From Prorocentrum cordatum (taxonomy: Eukaryota; Sar; Dinophyceae; Prorocentrales; Prorocentraceae): DNA of 55,046 nt. Made by a program: the position numbers and the translations under genes. Positions 8,306-18,460 of this stretch are shown in pieces (positions within the stretch are counted from its first letter, which is position 1; every line of letters begins with the position of its first letter). Below the pieces are notes generated by a model that searched no databases, was not told the DNA's origin, and saw only the letters and a list, made by a program, of their open reading frames with translations. The stretch is from positions 64,001-119,046 of the forward strand of contig CAUYUJ010019283.1 of assembly GCA_963575745.1 (NCBI GenBank), written 5' to 3'.

Positions 8306-10285
8306 CCACGCTTCCGGCTTTTCTCTTCTCTGAATACTTTGGCGGCGAGCCGGGGGGGGAAGTGCGAAGGGGAAGGCCCTCTCAGGAGCCTCGGAAGTCG
8401 CCGGCGGCCCTCGGAGAGGCCTCCTGGAGGCCTGCCCCGAAGACGCCGCGAGCTGCTCCGCGAGCGCGAGGGCTTCCGCGAAGCCCCGCGGTCGTCCGAG
8501 AAGGCCTCGTCCTCCTCGCCCCCCCTACCTCGCCCCCCCCCCTCCTCGCCTTCCTCGCCCCTCCTCGCCCCCCCTACCTCGCCCCCCCCACCTCCTCGCC
8601 CCTCCTCGCCCCCCCCCCTCCTCGCCCCTACTCGCCCCCCCCTCCTCGCCGTCCGAGGAGGCCGCCTCCTCCTCGCCTCCCCCCCCTCTTCCCTCGCCGC
8701 CCTGCTCGGCTGCTCTGCCGGCGGCGGCGGCGCCCGGAGGGCGCCTCGCCTCGTGCGGCGGGCGGCCAAGGCCGAGGCCGAGCCCCTGGGGGCTGCTGGC
8801 CGTCGCCGCGGCGCGGTGCGCTCCTGCCCGCCCGGCGCGGGGCCGCGGCCTCGCGGCGGCTGCGGCGGTGCTGGCTCGCGGCGGTGGGCTCGTCTCCTCG
8901 GTGGCCTGCGGGGCGGGCAAAGCTCGGCGGTGAGCGAGGGGGGGGGGTGGGGAGGAGGAGGAGGCCTTCTCAGAAGGCGGCGGGGCTTCTCAGAAGCCCT
9001 CGCGCCCCCTGGGCAGTTTCGCGCGTTTTTTTCGGGGGGGGGGGGGGCAGGGAACTTCTCGGAAGGCCGGGGGGCTTCCGAGCCTTCTTTGAATGCCCGC
9101 CCTTCTCACTTCTCCCCCTCGCTCGCCGCCGAATGCTGGCTCACGGCGGTGGGCGGTCTCCTCGGTGGTCTGCGGGGCGGGCAGATCCATGATCTGCTGC
9201 GCCATGTGAGCGATGAAAAGGAAGGGGTCTTCCGCGAGGTGACGTAGCGACCTTGCGCGTCGGCTTGCGCGGGCCGCCAGCGCGGCAAGCCGGTGGAGAC
9301 GAGGGCGCTTGCGCGCGACCTTGCGCGGGCAACTCGCGAGCCAGTGACGGCGCAGACGACCCCGTTGGGCTTGCGTCGCTCACGCGGTGGTGGGCGCAAT
9401 TCTGCGCGGAGGTCGTCGGCGCCCCCGCTGTCCGTGTCCTGGGGCCTTCCCCGGGATCCCTGGAGGCTGGCTGGCCTCCGCTCTGTGCGCCTGCTCGGCT
9501 TCCGCGCGCTCCGCGCGAAGGGCCGCGACCCTGGTGCGGCGCTTGGCTCTGGGTCGGGCCCCGGGGCGCGGGCGGCCTGCCCCGGCTCTTGCGAGCCGAT
9601 GGTGGGGAGCCACCCGGCAGTCGCGCTCGGCCTCGCTGCGGTGGCGGCGGGGTTGCTGCAGGATCTGGGGCACCCGGGTGCGCTGCTCCAGCGTGCGAGC
9701 GACAGGCACCCCCGTGATGCTGTCAACGAGCTGCGGCGACGCCCGCTCGTGCTGGCTGGTCTCCGGCGCAGGGCCGATCTCCGGCTGGTGACGCTGCGCG
9801 CGGGTCTTGGCGATCAGGTCTGCTTCGACAGGCGCGGCACGCGGCAGCCCGATTGCACTCTGGACGGGGGTGATCCGTGGGCCAGCGAGTGTAGCACTGG
9901 CAGGAGCATCTGCCACGAACGCTACTCGCTCCTCCTCATCATCGCACCCCGAGCCTGGATGCTGAGCAGTTCTCTGAGTACGACTCGCATTTCCGCCTCC
10001 TCGTCCTCCTCCGGACCTCGCTTCGTGCCCCAGGCCCGCTCCCTGATGCCGAGAACTGGCCAAGTCTTGTCCGTCTGGGCGCCGCCGGGCACCTGGTCCT
10101 CCTCGTCGGCCTCCTCGTCGTCCTCCTCGTCGTCCGCGGCGCCGTCCTCGTCGTGGCCCCCAGCGTGCTTCCCCAGCTTCTCCGAGATGTCGTTGGTGAA
10201 AAGGCCTTCGAAGGCGTCGAAAACGTAGCCGATGCTCCCAGCAGGAGCTCGTGTCGGATGCCCGCCCGAAGCGCGCCTCGCCGTG
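8306..10285. other. GC-rich DNA with CTCGCCCCC repeats, no gene seen
   Basis: 8,515-8,650 is a degenerate CCTCGCCCCCCC tract. 9,034-9,047 is an uninterrupted G run following a T run, and purine-rich GGAGGAGG stretches lie near 8,940-8,970. Several long open frames exist on both strands at once, with arginine, proline and alanine dominating. That is the expected by-product of GC composition. No domain recognised. Confidence 0.5.
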
Positions 10286-10289
10286 GGCG

Positions 10290-10755
10290 GTGGCGTTGCC
10301 GCGCGCCTGCCCCGCCGACGGCAACGAGCGTTCCCGCCGCGGGGTTCTCGGCCAGGCGGCGGCGGCGGCGCTGTTGCTCGCCTGTCCCAGCGCCGGCGGC
10401 ACTTCACAAGGACGCGATGGGGTCCTGACTTTCCCCTCTTCTGGTGGCTCGCGTCGAACCCTGGTCCCATCGCGCCCAAAGGCTCCCGTCTGGGTGCCAT
10501 CTCAAAGAGGCGGCGCCGTCGTGACCTCGGCCCGCGGGGGCGGCAGCGTTGCCGCGCGCGTGCCCTGCCGACGCCAGCTGTAACGTTCCCGCCGCGGGGT
10601 GCTCGGCCGGGCGGTGGCGGCGGCGCTGTTGCTCGCCTGTCCCGGCGCCGGCGGTGCTTCCTGGACGGGGGGGGGGCCCTGACTGGCCCCTTCTCTGGTG
10701 GCTCGTTTCGAATCCTGGTCCCACCGCGCCAGAAAGGCCCCCGTGTTGGCGCCGT
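10290..10755. repeat. tandem duplication, ~250-bp period
   Basis: 10,299-10,498 and 10,550-10,753 are diverged copies: both carry GTTCCCGCCGCGGGGT, GGCGGCGGCGCTGTTGCTCG, CCTGTCCC.GCGCCGGCGG, TGGTGGCTCG and CCTGGTCCCA in the same order. Insertions and deletions break any common reading frame. Confidence 0.7.
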
Positions 10756-11087
10756 GTCGAGCCGGCCCATGCGCGACCCTGGCCCTCTCGAGCAACCGCG
10801 ACTGGCTGACGAGGAGCCAACGGTCCTGGCCGCGGGTCGGTTGCGGCGGGGCGTCCACGAAACCCGCCAACAGGGCAACCAGCACCAGCAGGGCCCAGCG
10901 CGGCCCCGCTGCGGCACCTGGGCCTGGCGCCAGGCGGCGCGCATTCGCCGTCGCCGCTGAGCGCCGAAGTGCTGCGCTGCTGTGCGCCCTGCAGGCGGTG
11001 CCCGAACCGCGGTGCGCCCAGATGCAGTCGCCCGGCATCTGGCGGGCGCCAGCACGCGGGGCGCGTTCAAGTCAGCACGTGCAACTA

Positions 11088-12135
11088 AACTTTGGCCTCC
11101 TGGGGATTCCAAAAGCTTCCTGGGGCCTCCTGGGGCTTCCCGGGGCTTCCGGAGGCTCCTTTCTGTTTTCGATTGTTTCTTGAAGCTCCCTGGGGCTTGT
11201 GGGCGCTTTCTGTGGTTCGGGGCGCCGTTGAGCTTCCTGGGGCCTCACTGGGCTCCCTGGGGTTACCTGGGGCGTCCTGGAACCTCCTGGGGCTTCCTGG
11301 GGCCCCTCTGGGGCTCCTTACGACCTGCGAAGGTTCCGTGAAGCTCCCTTAGACTCAATGTGGTTTTCAACCGCTTCTGCGGGCTTCCTGTGGTTCCCTG
11401 GGGCTTCCTGGGGCGCCGTGACGCCTCCTGGTGTTTGCTCAGATCTTCTTGAGCCTCCTGAGGTTCCTTGGAGCTCCCTGGGGTTTCGGGGGGCATCCAG
11501 GGCTTCCCTTGGGCTCCCTGGAGTTCTTTATGTTTCTAAAACTTCTGGATATTTTCGAAACTCGTTGGGGTTCCCGGTGGCTTGCTGGAAGTCCCTGCCT
11601 GTGGCTTCGTGGGATTCCGTGGGGCTCCCTGAACTTGCTGGGGCTCCCTGGGGCTGGCTGGAGCCTTTTGGTGCTTCCTGGCCCCCCCTGAGAGCTCTGT
11701 GGTGTTTCTGGGGGCCTCCAACGGTTCCATGGGGCTCCCTCCTGGCGTTCATTGGGACTTTGTGGGGCGTCCTGAAGCTCCCCAGGGCTTCTCGGAGGCT
11801 CTTAAGGCTCTACGAAACTCATTGGGACTTCCTGGGGCCTCGTGGAGCTCCCTGGGACTTCCTGGATTTTCTGTGTGGCTGCCTGGGATTCAGCCTCCGG
11901 CGGCTCCCTGGAGCTCCGTGCGGTTTCCTTGGTCATCCTGGGGCTTTCTGGGGCTCCCTGGGGTTTCCTTGGGATTTCCTGGGGCTCCCTGGGGTTTCTC
12001 TGGGTTTTCTTGGTGGGGCCTGTTGGGAACGCCTGGGGGCTCCTCGGGGGGCTCCTGGCCGCCTTTGGGCACTTCCTAGCGTCCCCTGGGGCATTTGGCA
12101 GGCTCTTGAGCCGTCTGGGGGTTTGGTGCGGTTGC
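11088..12135. repeat. degenerate CTCCCTGGGGCTTCCTGGGG minisatellite
   Basis: More than 1 kb consists of imperfect 10-30 bp units built on CCTGGGGCTTCCTGGGGC. The plus-strand open frame at 11,358-12,224 encodes low-complexity LGLPGASWGFLG-type sequence, a translation of the repeat and not a credible protein. The reverse complement resembles the GGCCCCAAGAGG arrays at 15.5, 26.1, 52.5, 53.4 and 54.4 kb. Confidence 0.75.
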
Positions 12136-12154
12136 TGCTGGGAGCTCCCATTAG

Positions 12155-12307
12155 GTCGGGCGTGTCCTCCTGCAGGCGGTGGAAGACAAATAAAAACACA
12201 GCCCAAGCATTTTCAATACAATAATCAAACATAGTAGAGCAATCGTTCCCCAGCTATTTTTGAATCCTTGTTGAAACATATTCCTCCTGTAGACGGACAT
12301 GCCCGGC
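12155..12307. mobile_element. TIR (MITE-like) element, copy A
   Basis: 153 bp bounded by GTCGGGCGTGTCCTCCTGCAG and the inverse of GCCGGGCATGTCCGTCTACAG. The interior is AT-rich (AAGACAAATAAAAACACAGC) in contrast with the surrounding DNA. It matches the element at 13,788-13,939 in length, ends and interior. Confidence 0.7.
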
Positions 12308-12494
12308 TGCGAACACCCTGGGGTTCGGCCGAGGTTCCAACGATGACTTTCATTAATCGTAAACATAGTAGAGCGATCGTCCCCAAGCTATGTTTATATC
12401 GATGTTCAAGTCCATTCCCCCTGTAGACGGACATGCCCGGCTGAAAACACCCTGGGCTTCGGCCGAGCTCCCAGCGATGATTTCCATGAAGCGT
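12227..12494. repeat. two tandem 134-bp units overlapping TIR element A
   Basis: The unit beginning AAACATAGTAGAGC at 12,227 starts again at 12,361 and the following unit boundary (AAAC at 12,495) is again exactly 134 bp on. Each unit contains the right terminus of the TIR element plus CTG.GAACACCCTGGG, TTCGGCCGAG and CGATGA.TT.CAT. This means part of the element and its flank was duplicated in tandem after insertion. Confidence 0.75.
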
Positions 12495-13151
12495 AAACTC
12501 GTTTCCGGCACAAAAGAATCATGCGGAGCAGGCCCGCGCTTGCTCGCCGCATCCCGTCTCCTCCGTTCACGCGCCTCGGTGCCTGCCCTGCGGGCGAGCG
12601 GTTCTCTCGGCGTGCCGGCGCGCTTGCTCTGGAGCGGCGGGAGTCTATAGCTCAGCGTGGCTCCCTGTGCTGGCGCGTGGCTACCGTGGCGAGCGAATGT
12701 GCAGTTGATTTCGGCAACGCCGAGATCGGAGACCCAATTCGTGCGTCCTGGCATCAGGTCGTGTGTCGCGCCGTTCGGCCTAGCTCTTCTGTGAATCCGT
12801 GAGTCTCCCGGCCCCTGCGGCACGGCGGCGCGCGCATGCCGCGCTCCTGGGCCGCGGGCGTCTGCTGGGCCTGGCCCTCTGAGGAAGGGCGTGGACCCCT
12901 GAAAGAAACGTCTGTTCTGCCGGGCTCCCTGTGAGGAGCCTGTGGGTCACTACCTTCTCGCGGGTTTTTCGCCCGAGGTCCAGGACCCCCCCGGACAGGA
13001 GCTGTATCTTGTGGGGCCTGGGCCGCATTTGGCCCGTGGACGCTGTTTTGTCGCGCGTTTGGCGCGTGTCCTGTCGGCCAGATGACGCGTTTGGCGTCGC
13101 CAGCACGCTCGCCACATTGTCTTGCCCACGCGCGTTTGGCGTATGGCTGCT

Positions 13152-13197
<46 letters not shown>

Positions 13198-13787
13198 GAA
13201 CGAGTGCAATCGAAACCGACAAGAAGGATGGGCCACCTTCCCAAGGGTACCCCTGCATCCTTGCCTGCTCGGTCGGTCCTCGACCCTCCTCGAAGGCCAG
13301 CCCCTCTCGAAGAGCATGGGGGTGCGCATCAAGGGGGGGGGGGGCTTGCATCCTCACCGCGCATCCTCAATATCAGCTCTGAATGTGCTCACTTCTGTGC
13401 TGCGCACAAAAGGGGGCAAAACGCCCGCAAATGACGTGCGCGCCCAACCGCGTGCATGACTACGGCCCCCCAGTCCGCGAGACCAACCTCGTGACAGGAA
13501 CGCTCGCGCAACGCGTGCGTTCGAAGCCAGCGTGGATCCATGCGCGTGCACGTTCTTCTTCCGCTCCCGAGGGGAGGGGGGCGGTGCTAGCCTTCCGCGC
13601 CGCCGGGCGGCGGGCGAACGAACTCGCGTCCGCTGACGTTGCTCATCTGGCGCTCCGCTGCCTGCTCCGGTCATCGGCCGCTCTCTGCCTGACGGTGCGC
13701 ATCGGTCGGAAGAAGTGGGTAAACGCATGAAGTAGGAAGGCGCTTCGCGTACATTGGAACCTGGGAGTCCATCAGGGCGAGAGGGAG
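12495..13787. other. intergenic DNA with (TCG)n and GTTTGGCG motifs
   Basis: No gene is supportable. 13,025-13,145 carries four GTTTGGCGyG motifs like those at 6.8 kb. 13,151-13,196 is a pure (TCG)15 array. 13,335-13,346 is a G run. Confidence 0.5.
13151..13196. repeat. (TCG)n microsatellite
   Basis: An uninterrupted run of about 15 TCG/CGT trinucleotides. It produces poly-Ser, poly-Arg/Val or poly-Asp in the translated frames. Confidence 0.95.
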
Positions 13788-13939
13788 GTCGGGCATGTCC
13801 TCCTACAGAAAGATTTTGGACGACAAATAAGGAACTGTCAACAAACATTCAAAAATAATAAACAAATGATAGAACAATCGCCCCCATCCTGTTTTCGAGC
13901 CATTTTCGAATATTCCTCCTGTAGAGAGACGTGCCCGAC
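13788..13939. mobile_element. TIR (MITE-like) element, copy B with target duplication
   Basis: Ends are GTCGGGCATGTCCTCCTACAG and the inverse of GTCGGGCACGTCTCTCTACAG (three mismatches in 21). The interior is AT-rich. The left flank GCGAGAGGGAGG recurs on the right just after a short TTAAA, so a 10-12 bp target-site duplication is plausible if the element includes the TTAAA. Length and ends agree with copy A. Confidence 0.72.
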
Positions 13940-14042
13940 TTAAAGCGAGAGGGAGGGAGGGGGGGCCTGGGCGGGAGGGCCTTCTCCAGGACCAACCTCC
14001 CGCCCCGCATCGACGAAGACAGAGGCGCACAAGACGCCACAA

Positions 14043-14085
14043 TCTAAACTTTCGGAGCCCCGCGCGGATTTCTGGAATCGACGCT
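14043..14085. repeat. foldback element fragment (left arm)
   Basis: TCTAAACTTTCGGAGCCCCG followed by CGCGGATTTCTGGA matches the left end of the foldback family at 7.8 and 23.2 kb. Homology is lost after about 45 bp. Confidence 0.6.
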
Positions 14086-14174
14086 GAATTCGCCGGCCCA
14101 ACGGGCCAGAGGCGTGCTAAGATCTCCGGCTACTGGTAAACCAGATTCTCTGGCACAGGGTGTCTAGAGCTCCG

Positions 14175-14830
14175 ACCGTTTTATTTTTCGCGACGCACCC
14201 CTCCCCCAGTGGGACCTCTGCCCACAGCGCCCCCCAGTGGGACCTCCCCAGCGCCCCCCAGTGGCCCCCAGCGCCCCCCAGTGGGACCTCTGCCCACAGC
14301 GCCCCCCAGTGGGGCCTCCCCAGCGCCCCCCAGTGGTCCCCAGCGCCCCCCAGTGGGACCTCTGCCCAGTGCCTCCTCCGCGCCCAGTGCCCCCTCCGCC
14401 CCGACGATTTAATTTTTCGCGACGCACCCCTCCCCCCCCAGACCTCCCCAGCGCGCCCCAGTGGTCCCCAGCGCCCCCCAGTGGGGCCTCCCCAGCCGCG
14501 CCCAGTGCCCCCTCCGCCCCGACGGTTTTATTTTTCGCGACGCACCCCTCCTCCCCCCAGTGGGNNNNNNNNNNNNNNNNNNNNNNNNNNNNNNNNNNNN
14601 NNNNNNNNNNNNNNNNNNNNNNNNNNNNNNNNNNNNNNNNNNNNNNNNNNNNNNNNNNNNNNNNCCAGCGCCCCTCAGTGGTCCCCAGCCCCCAAGTGGC
14701 GCTTCCCCCACCGCGCTCCAGTGGCACACCTCCCGCCCCGAACGAAATTTTGTTTTGTTTTTCGCGACGCACCCCTCCCCCCCCCCAGTGGGCCCTCCCC
14801 AGCGCCCCCCAGTGGTCCCCAGCACCCCCG
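14175..14830. repeat. CCCCCAGTGG minisatellite with periodic TTTTTCGCGACGCACCCC boxes
   Basis: A GC-rich array of GCGCCCCCCAGTGGnnCC units is interrupted four times (about 14,180, 14,408, 14,526 and 14,748) by a T-rich box TTTTATTTTTCGCGACGCAC. This forms a higher-order repeat with unequal lengths. The array contains a sequencing gap, so its true length is unknown. Confidence 0.8.
14565..14664. other. assembly gap (100 N)
   Basis: Exactly 100 N characters inside a repeat array. This is a scaffolder placeholder rather than a measured size. Open frames drawn across it are not meaningful. Confidence 0.98.
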
Positions 14831-14880
14831 CTCAGCCCTCCCCCTTTCACCCTCTCTACCCGTCCCCTCTCACCTCCCGC

Positions 14881-15537
14881 GCCGCCGCCGATGCCGTCGC
14901 CGCCGTCGTCGTCGTCGTCGTCGGGGGCGCCGCTCCTCAACGCTCGGGTGTGAGCGAGCGAAACGGCTCGGGTTGGAAGTCTGGACTGTGGGAGAGGCCC
15001 CTATTCAAGTGGCGCATGGCCGGCCCCTGAGAATACACCCGACAGACTGTGTGCAAAACGCCTGCCGTAGACAAGCGTTCCCAGCACAAGGCCGCAACGC
15101 ACTTTGCACCGCGAGCCTCCAACAGCTAGGTCACCAGAGTAATTTCTTCCGGCCCTCCTTGGACCCTGGAGGCCTCCTCTTGGAACCCTCTGTAGGCTTC
15201 TCGGGTGTCTGTTGGAGGCTCCGCGGGAACCTGTTAAAGGCCTTTGGGTCCATCTTGCGGGGTGCGCCCCTTGACGTCTCTTCGAGCTCGCCCTCTGAAC
15301 CTCCTCTTGCGGCCCTGTTTGTTCACTCCTTCTGCGATGTCTGGCCCCCTCTTCCCCCCCTCCTCCTCCACCTCCTCCTCCTCCCCCTTCCTTTTTGTGC
15401 AAGAGCCATGGCACACGTGCCACTTGTTTCTATTTCGCGCGCGCGGGGCGGCTCCTGGGGGTCCCCGGACGAAAAGTATCCCGGGTGGTCCGACCCAGAA
15501 ATGATTTTTCCTTCTGGGCGCGGCTTTCAGGCGCCCC
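14881..15537. other. intergenic DNA, no gene seen
   Basis: Starts with a GCCGCC/GTCGTC trinucleotide patch (14,881-14,925). The rest, including a CCTCCTCC pyrimidine tract at 15,345-15,395, contains no domain that I recognise. Confidence 0.45.
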
Positions 15538-15945
15538 AGAGCGCTCCTAGAGGGCCCCAAGAATCCCCAAGAGGGCTCCGAGTCGCCGATCGATCGGTCC
15601 AAGACGCCCAAGACAGCCTCCAGACGGCCGCAGACGCCCCCAAGACGCCCAAAGAGGCCTCGAAGAAGCGTTTCAAGAGGGCCCCAGGAGGCAAACACCA
15701 TTGATTTCCCTTCGATTTTTAAAGGATTTTGGCGTGCTCATTTGTTCGGCTCCCTGATGTATCGCCCAAGAGGCCCCAAGAGAGCCCCAAGAGGGCTCAA
15801 GAGGGCCCAAGACAGTCCAAGAGGGCCCCAAAATGGCCCCAGAAGCGCCCAAGATCACCCAAGAGGGCCCCAAGACGGCCAAAAAAGGGGAGCCCGCACC
15901 ACCAAGTCGAGTCTTCCGCCCCAAGAGGCCCTCAGGAGGCCCCAG
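15538..15945. repeat. GGCCCCAAGAGG degenerate minisatellite
   Basis: Imperfect 10-15 bp units based on GAGGCCCCAAGAGGGCCCCA run through most of this stretch, with a short AT-richer interval near 15,700-15,760. Arrays of the same motif recur at 26.0-26.4, 52.44-52.76, 53.33-53.64 and 54.34-54.64 kb. Confidence 0.75.
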
Positions 15946-16044
15946 TATTAAATAAGACGAAGCCAGGACGAGGAGAAAACCGGGTGAGGATAAATAGAGA
16001 ATCTCTGAGATGCGGCGGCTTTGGAGGATGCCTCGCGAACCGCG

Positions 16045-16112
16045 GCCTTCTCAGAACGTTCTGGAACGCTTTGGAACGGATTGATCCTCGTCGTAGCCCT
16101 GTCTGGCTGAGC
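16045..16112. repeat. ~65-bp dispersed repeat, copy 1
   Basis: GGAACGCTTTGGAACGGATTGATCCTCG and the following GTAGCCCTGTCTGGCT match 18,325-18,372 (GGAACG, GATTTTATCCTCCTC, TAGGCCTGTCTGGT) at most positions. It abuts the truncated left arm of the foldback element at 16.1 kb. Confidence 0.55.
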
Positions 16113-16225
16113 CCCATTTCCTGGCGCGCGGAACGCGCCACTGGCGGCGCTGAGCGCCCTGCCAGGGGGGCCCAACGCTGATCCAGGAGATCCGCGCGGA
16201 GCTCCGACAGTTTATGTTTCTGCCG
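16113..16225. mobile_element. foldback element, copy with truncated left arm
   Basis: The central GGCGCGCGGAACGCGCC hairpin and the right arm (CAGGGGGGCCCAACGCTGAT, CCAGGAGATCCGCGCGGAGC, TCCGACAGTTTATG) are clear, but only a stub CATTTCCTGG of the left arm remains. It is the same family as 7.8 and 23.2 kb. Confidence 0.6.
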
Positions 16226-17140
16226 TTTCTTCTTTCATGAGAGGCTTTTCGGGAGCGGCCAAGAGGGGTGTGTGCAAGAGGGGGGGTGCAAATCGTGACC
16301 GGCGGCATGTGCGCGGCCCAGCGGGGAGGCCAGGGACGTAATGAAATAAGAAGAGGCGCCATGAAATCTGGGGAGATATCATGCCCCCGCCATGATATCC
16401 ACCCCCCCCTAGTCATCGCCCCCCTCTTTTCCGCCCCCGAGCTTTATTCAGCTGGAATAAGTCCACACGGAGACCGAGCACTCCGTGTGGACTCACTCCG
16501 TATGGACTCAACCTCCTATCAGGATGAAGCCGTGTCCAGACGGAACACGCCCGGACGGAGACCGAGCACGCCGCGTGGACGTACTCCGTATGTACTGGGC
16601 CTCCACCGATTCTTCTTCTTCTTCTCCTCCTCCTCCCGTGCATGGACAATCTATCCGAACCCTGCGACACAAGATGTCCCCCGGACCCCCAAATCAATAT
16701 TGGGGAGATGTGGCAATGAAGGGGGGCTTGGGTGGACAATAATATTCGAACGCCCGAAGCAACACCCATTCCGATCTCAACATTGAAGTGGGGTTTGCAT
16801 TGGGTTCGAATATATTGTCCATGTGCTGTCCTCCTCCTTCTTATCGATCTCCTTCTTCTTGCTCGAAGAGCACCGCCCGTCCTCTGCCCGACGACTGCCG
16901 GGCGAGCGCCCTCCCCTCCGCGGCGAGGCGGGGGAAGCTCCTCCCGCGGCGGGCCGGGGCCAGCCGAGGCGCGGACGGCGCGCCTCACGCCGCGGACGGC
17001 GCGGCCACGCGCGCGGGCGCCGCCGGCGCCGCCGCGGGCGCCGCCGAGCTGGAGGCGGCGCCTCGACGGGAGGGGGGGAGGGTCGGGCTCCATCGCCGGC
17101 CTCCTCCGCACGATCGTCCTCAGCGCGCTCCACTGCCTCT
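16226..17140. other. intergenic DNA, no gene seen
   Basis: Contains a short tandem duplication around 16,460-16,590 (GTCCACACGGAGACCGAGCA / CGGACGGAGACCGAGCACGC and ACTCCGTATG twice) and a repeated AATATATTCGAA-like motif near 16,735-16,815. No recognisable domain. Confidence 0.45.
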
Positions 17141-17172
17141 CCTTCCTTCCTTCCTTCCTTCCTTCCTTCCTT
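17141..17172. repeat. (TTCC)n microsatellite
   Basis: About eight perfect CCTT units. Confidence 0.95.
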
Positions 17173-17489
17173 CTCTCCCCCTCGTCCTCCTCCTCGTCCC
17201 CTTCACCTGCATACTCGATCTCGACCATCAGCACCGCCATTGTGGACAGCACCGGGGGATCGCCGACGTCGTCGTCAGTGCCATCGCCATCATTGATGGC
17301 ATCACCATCATCGTCCTCATCCCCATCATCAACATTACCAAGATCGCATCCTCCTTCTCATCAACATCACCATCCTCCTCATCGTTATCGCTTCTACCAT
17401 CACCACGCTCGAGGGCTCGAGGGCCTCGACACTAGATGGGGGCTGGGGGCAACAGTGCCCCAGAGCCACGTCTCGGAGCGCCCCCACCT

Positions 17490-17770
17490 TTGCAGTTCCC
17501 CCCCCCTCCCTCTCCGCCACCTTTTCCCCCTCCCTCCCTCCCTACCTCTCCCCTCCCTCCCTTTCCCCCTCCCTCCCTCTCCCTCCCTTTCCCCCTCCCT
17601 CCCTCTCCCCTCCGCACCTTTCCCCCTCCCTCCCTCTCCTCCCTCCCTTTCCCCCTCCCTCCCTCTCCCCGCTCCTTTCTCCCTCGCCCCTCTCCCCTCT
17701 CCCCCTTTTCCCCCTGCCCCTTGCGCCCCCTCCTCTCCCCCTCCCTTTCCCCGCCCCCCCCCCCCCTCCT
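17490..17770. repeat. polypyrimidine CCCTCCCTCC tract
   Basis: Almost 280 bp with very few purines on the plus strand, based on CCCTCCCTCCCTTTCCCC. The minus strand is G-rich with many runs of three or more G and could form quadruplexes. C runs follow at 17,757-17,766 and 17,837-17,854. Confidence 0.85.
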
Positions 17771-18296
17771 CCTTTTCGGGGGGGGCAGAGGTGTGGCAGG
17801 GGAGGAGGCGGGATGGAGGAAGCTCGCTCCGAATGCCCCCCCCCCCCCCCCCCTAGGAAGAAGGACCTGTGAGCATCCAGGCTGGTTCGCTCCCCGATGC
17901 GCCCCCCTCTTCGACCCCCCCCCCCTCAGGCAGGGCAGGCGCGCGCTTGCTCGCGCGGCAGGGGCGCCGCCTCCCATCAGGATGCGCATCGCCTCCTCCT
18001 CGTCGCGCGGCGCCGCGGGGCGCCGCGCGGCGGCGGCGGCGGCGGGAGAGCGCCGCAGAACCACGAGGGGTGCGGGGAGGATGGGGGGGGAGGAGGTTTC
18101 TGGTGAGCTCGAGGGGGAAGGGGGGGAGGGGGAATGGGGGGGGGGTTTTGGTGAGGTTCGAGTTTTCTGGTGGGCTCCAGGGGCAATGGGGGTGATGGAG
18201 AGGAAGGGGAGGCGGAACGGGGAGGCGGACGAGGACGACGACGACGACGTGAAAGAGGAGGAGGAGGGGCCTCAGGAGGGCGCCACGGGCTCCTCA
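17771..18296. other. GC-rich spacer, no gene seen
   Basis: Purine-rich GGGGGAGG tracts around 18,080-18,150 and a GACGACGACGACGACG patch near 18,228-18,249. No gene recognised. Confidence 0.45.
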
Positions 18297-18372
18297 GAGC
18301 GTTCAGGAACGCTATGAGAGCGTGCCGAACGCTATGGAACGATTTTATCCTCCTCCTAGGCCTGTCTGGTCA
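18297..18372. repeat. ~65-bp dispersed repeat, copy 2
   Basis: AGAGCGTTCAGGAACGCTAT with a second CGAACGCTATGGAACGATTT and the common TAGGCCTGTCTGGT end. Partner of 16,045-16,112. Function unknown. Confidence 0.55.
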
Positions 18373-18384
18373 GGTGCTTGTGTC

Positions 18385-18460
18385 GTCATCCTCGTCGTCG
18401 TCGTCGTCCTCCGTCGTCGTCCTCGTCGTCGTCGTCGTCGTCGGTCGTCGTCGAGGAGGC
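18385..18460. repeat. (TCG/GTC)n microsatellite
   Basis: Imperfect run of CGT/GTC trinucleotides. Confidence 0.85.

Noticed and set aside
11358-12224. 288-residue LGLPGASWGFLG-type protein
   Set aside because: Pure translation of a degenerate GC minisatellite.
12645-12720. possible tRNA start (TCTATAGCTCAGCGTGG)
   Set aside because: Only the D-arm resembles a tRNA; no anticodon stem, TPsiC arm or acceptor pairing is found.
14160-15704. 514-residue plus-strand frame
   Set aside because: It reads through 100 N characters and a minisatellite.
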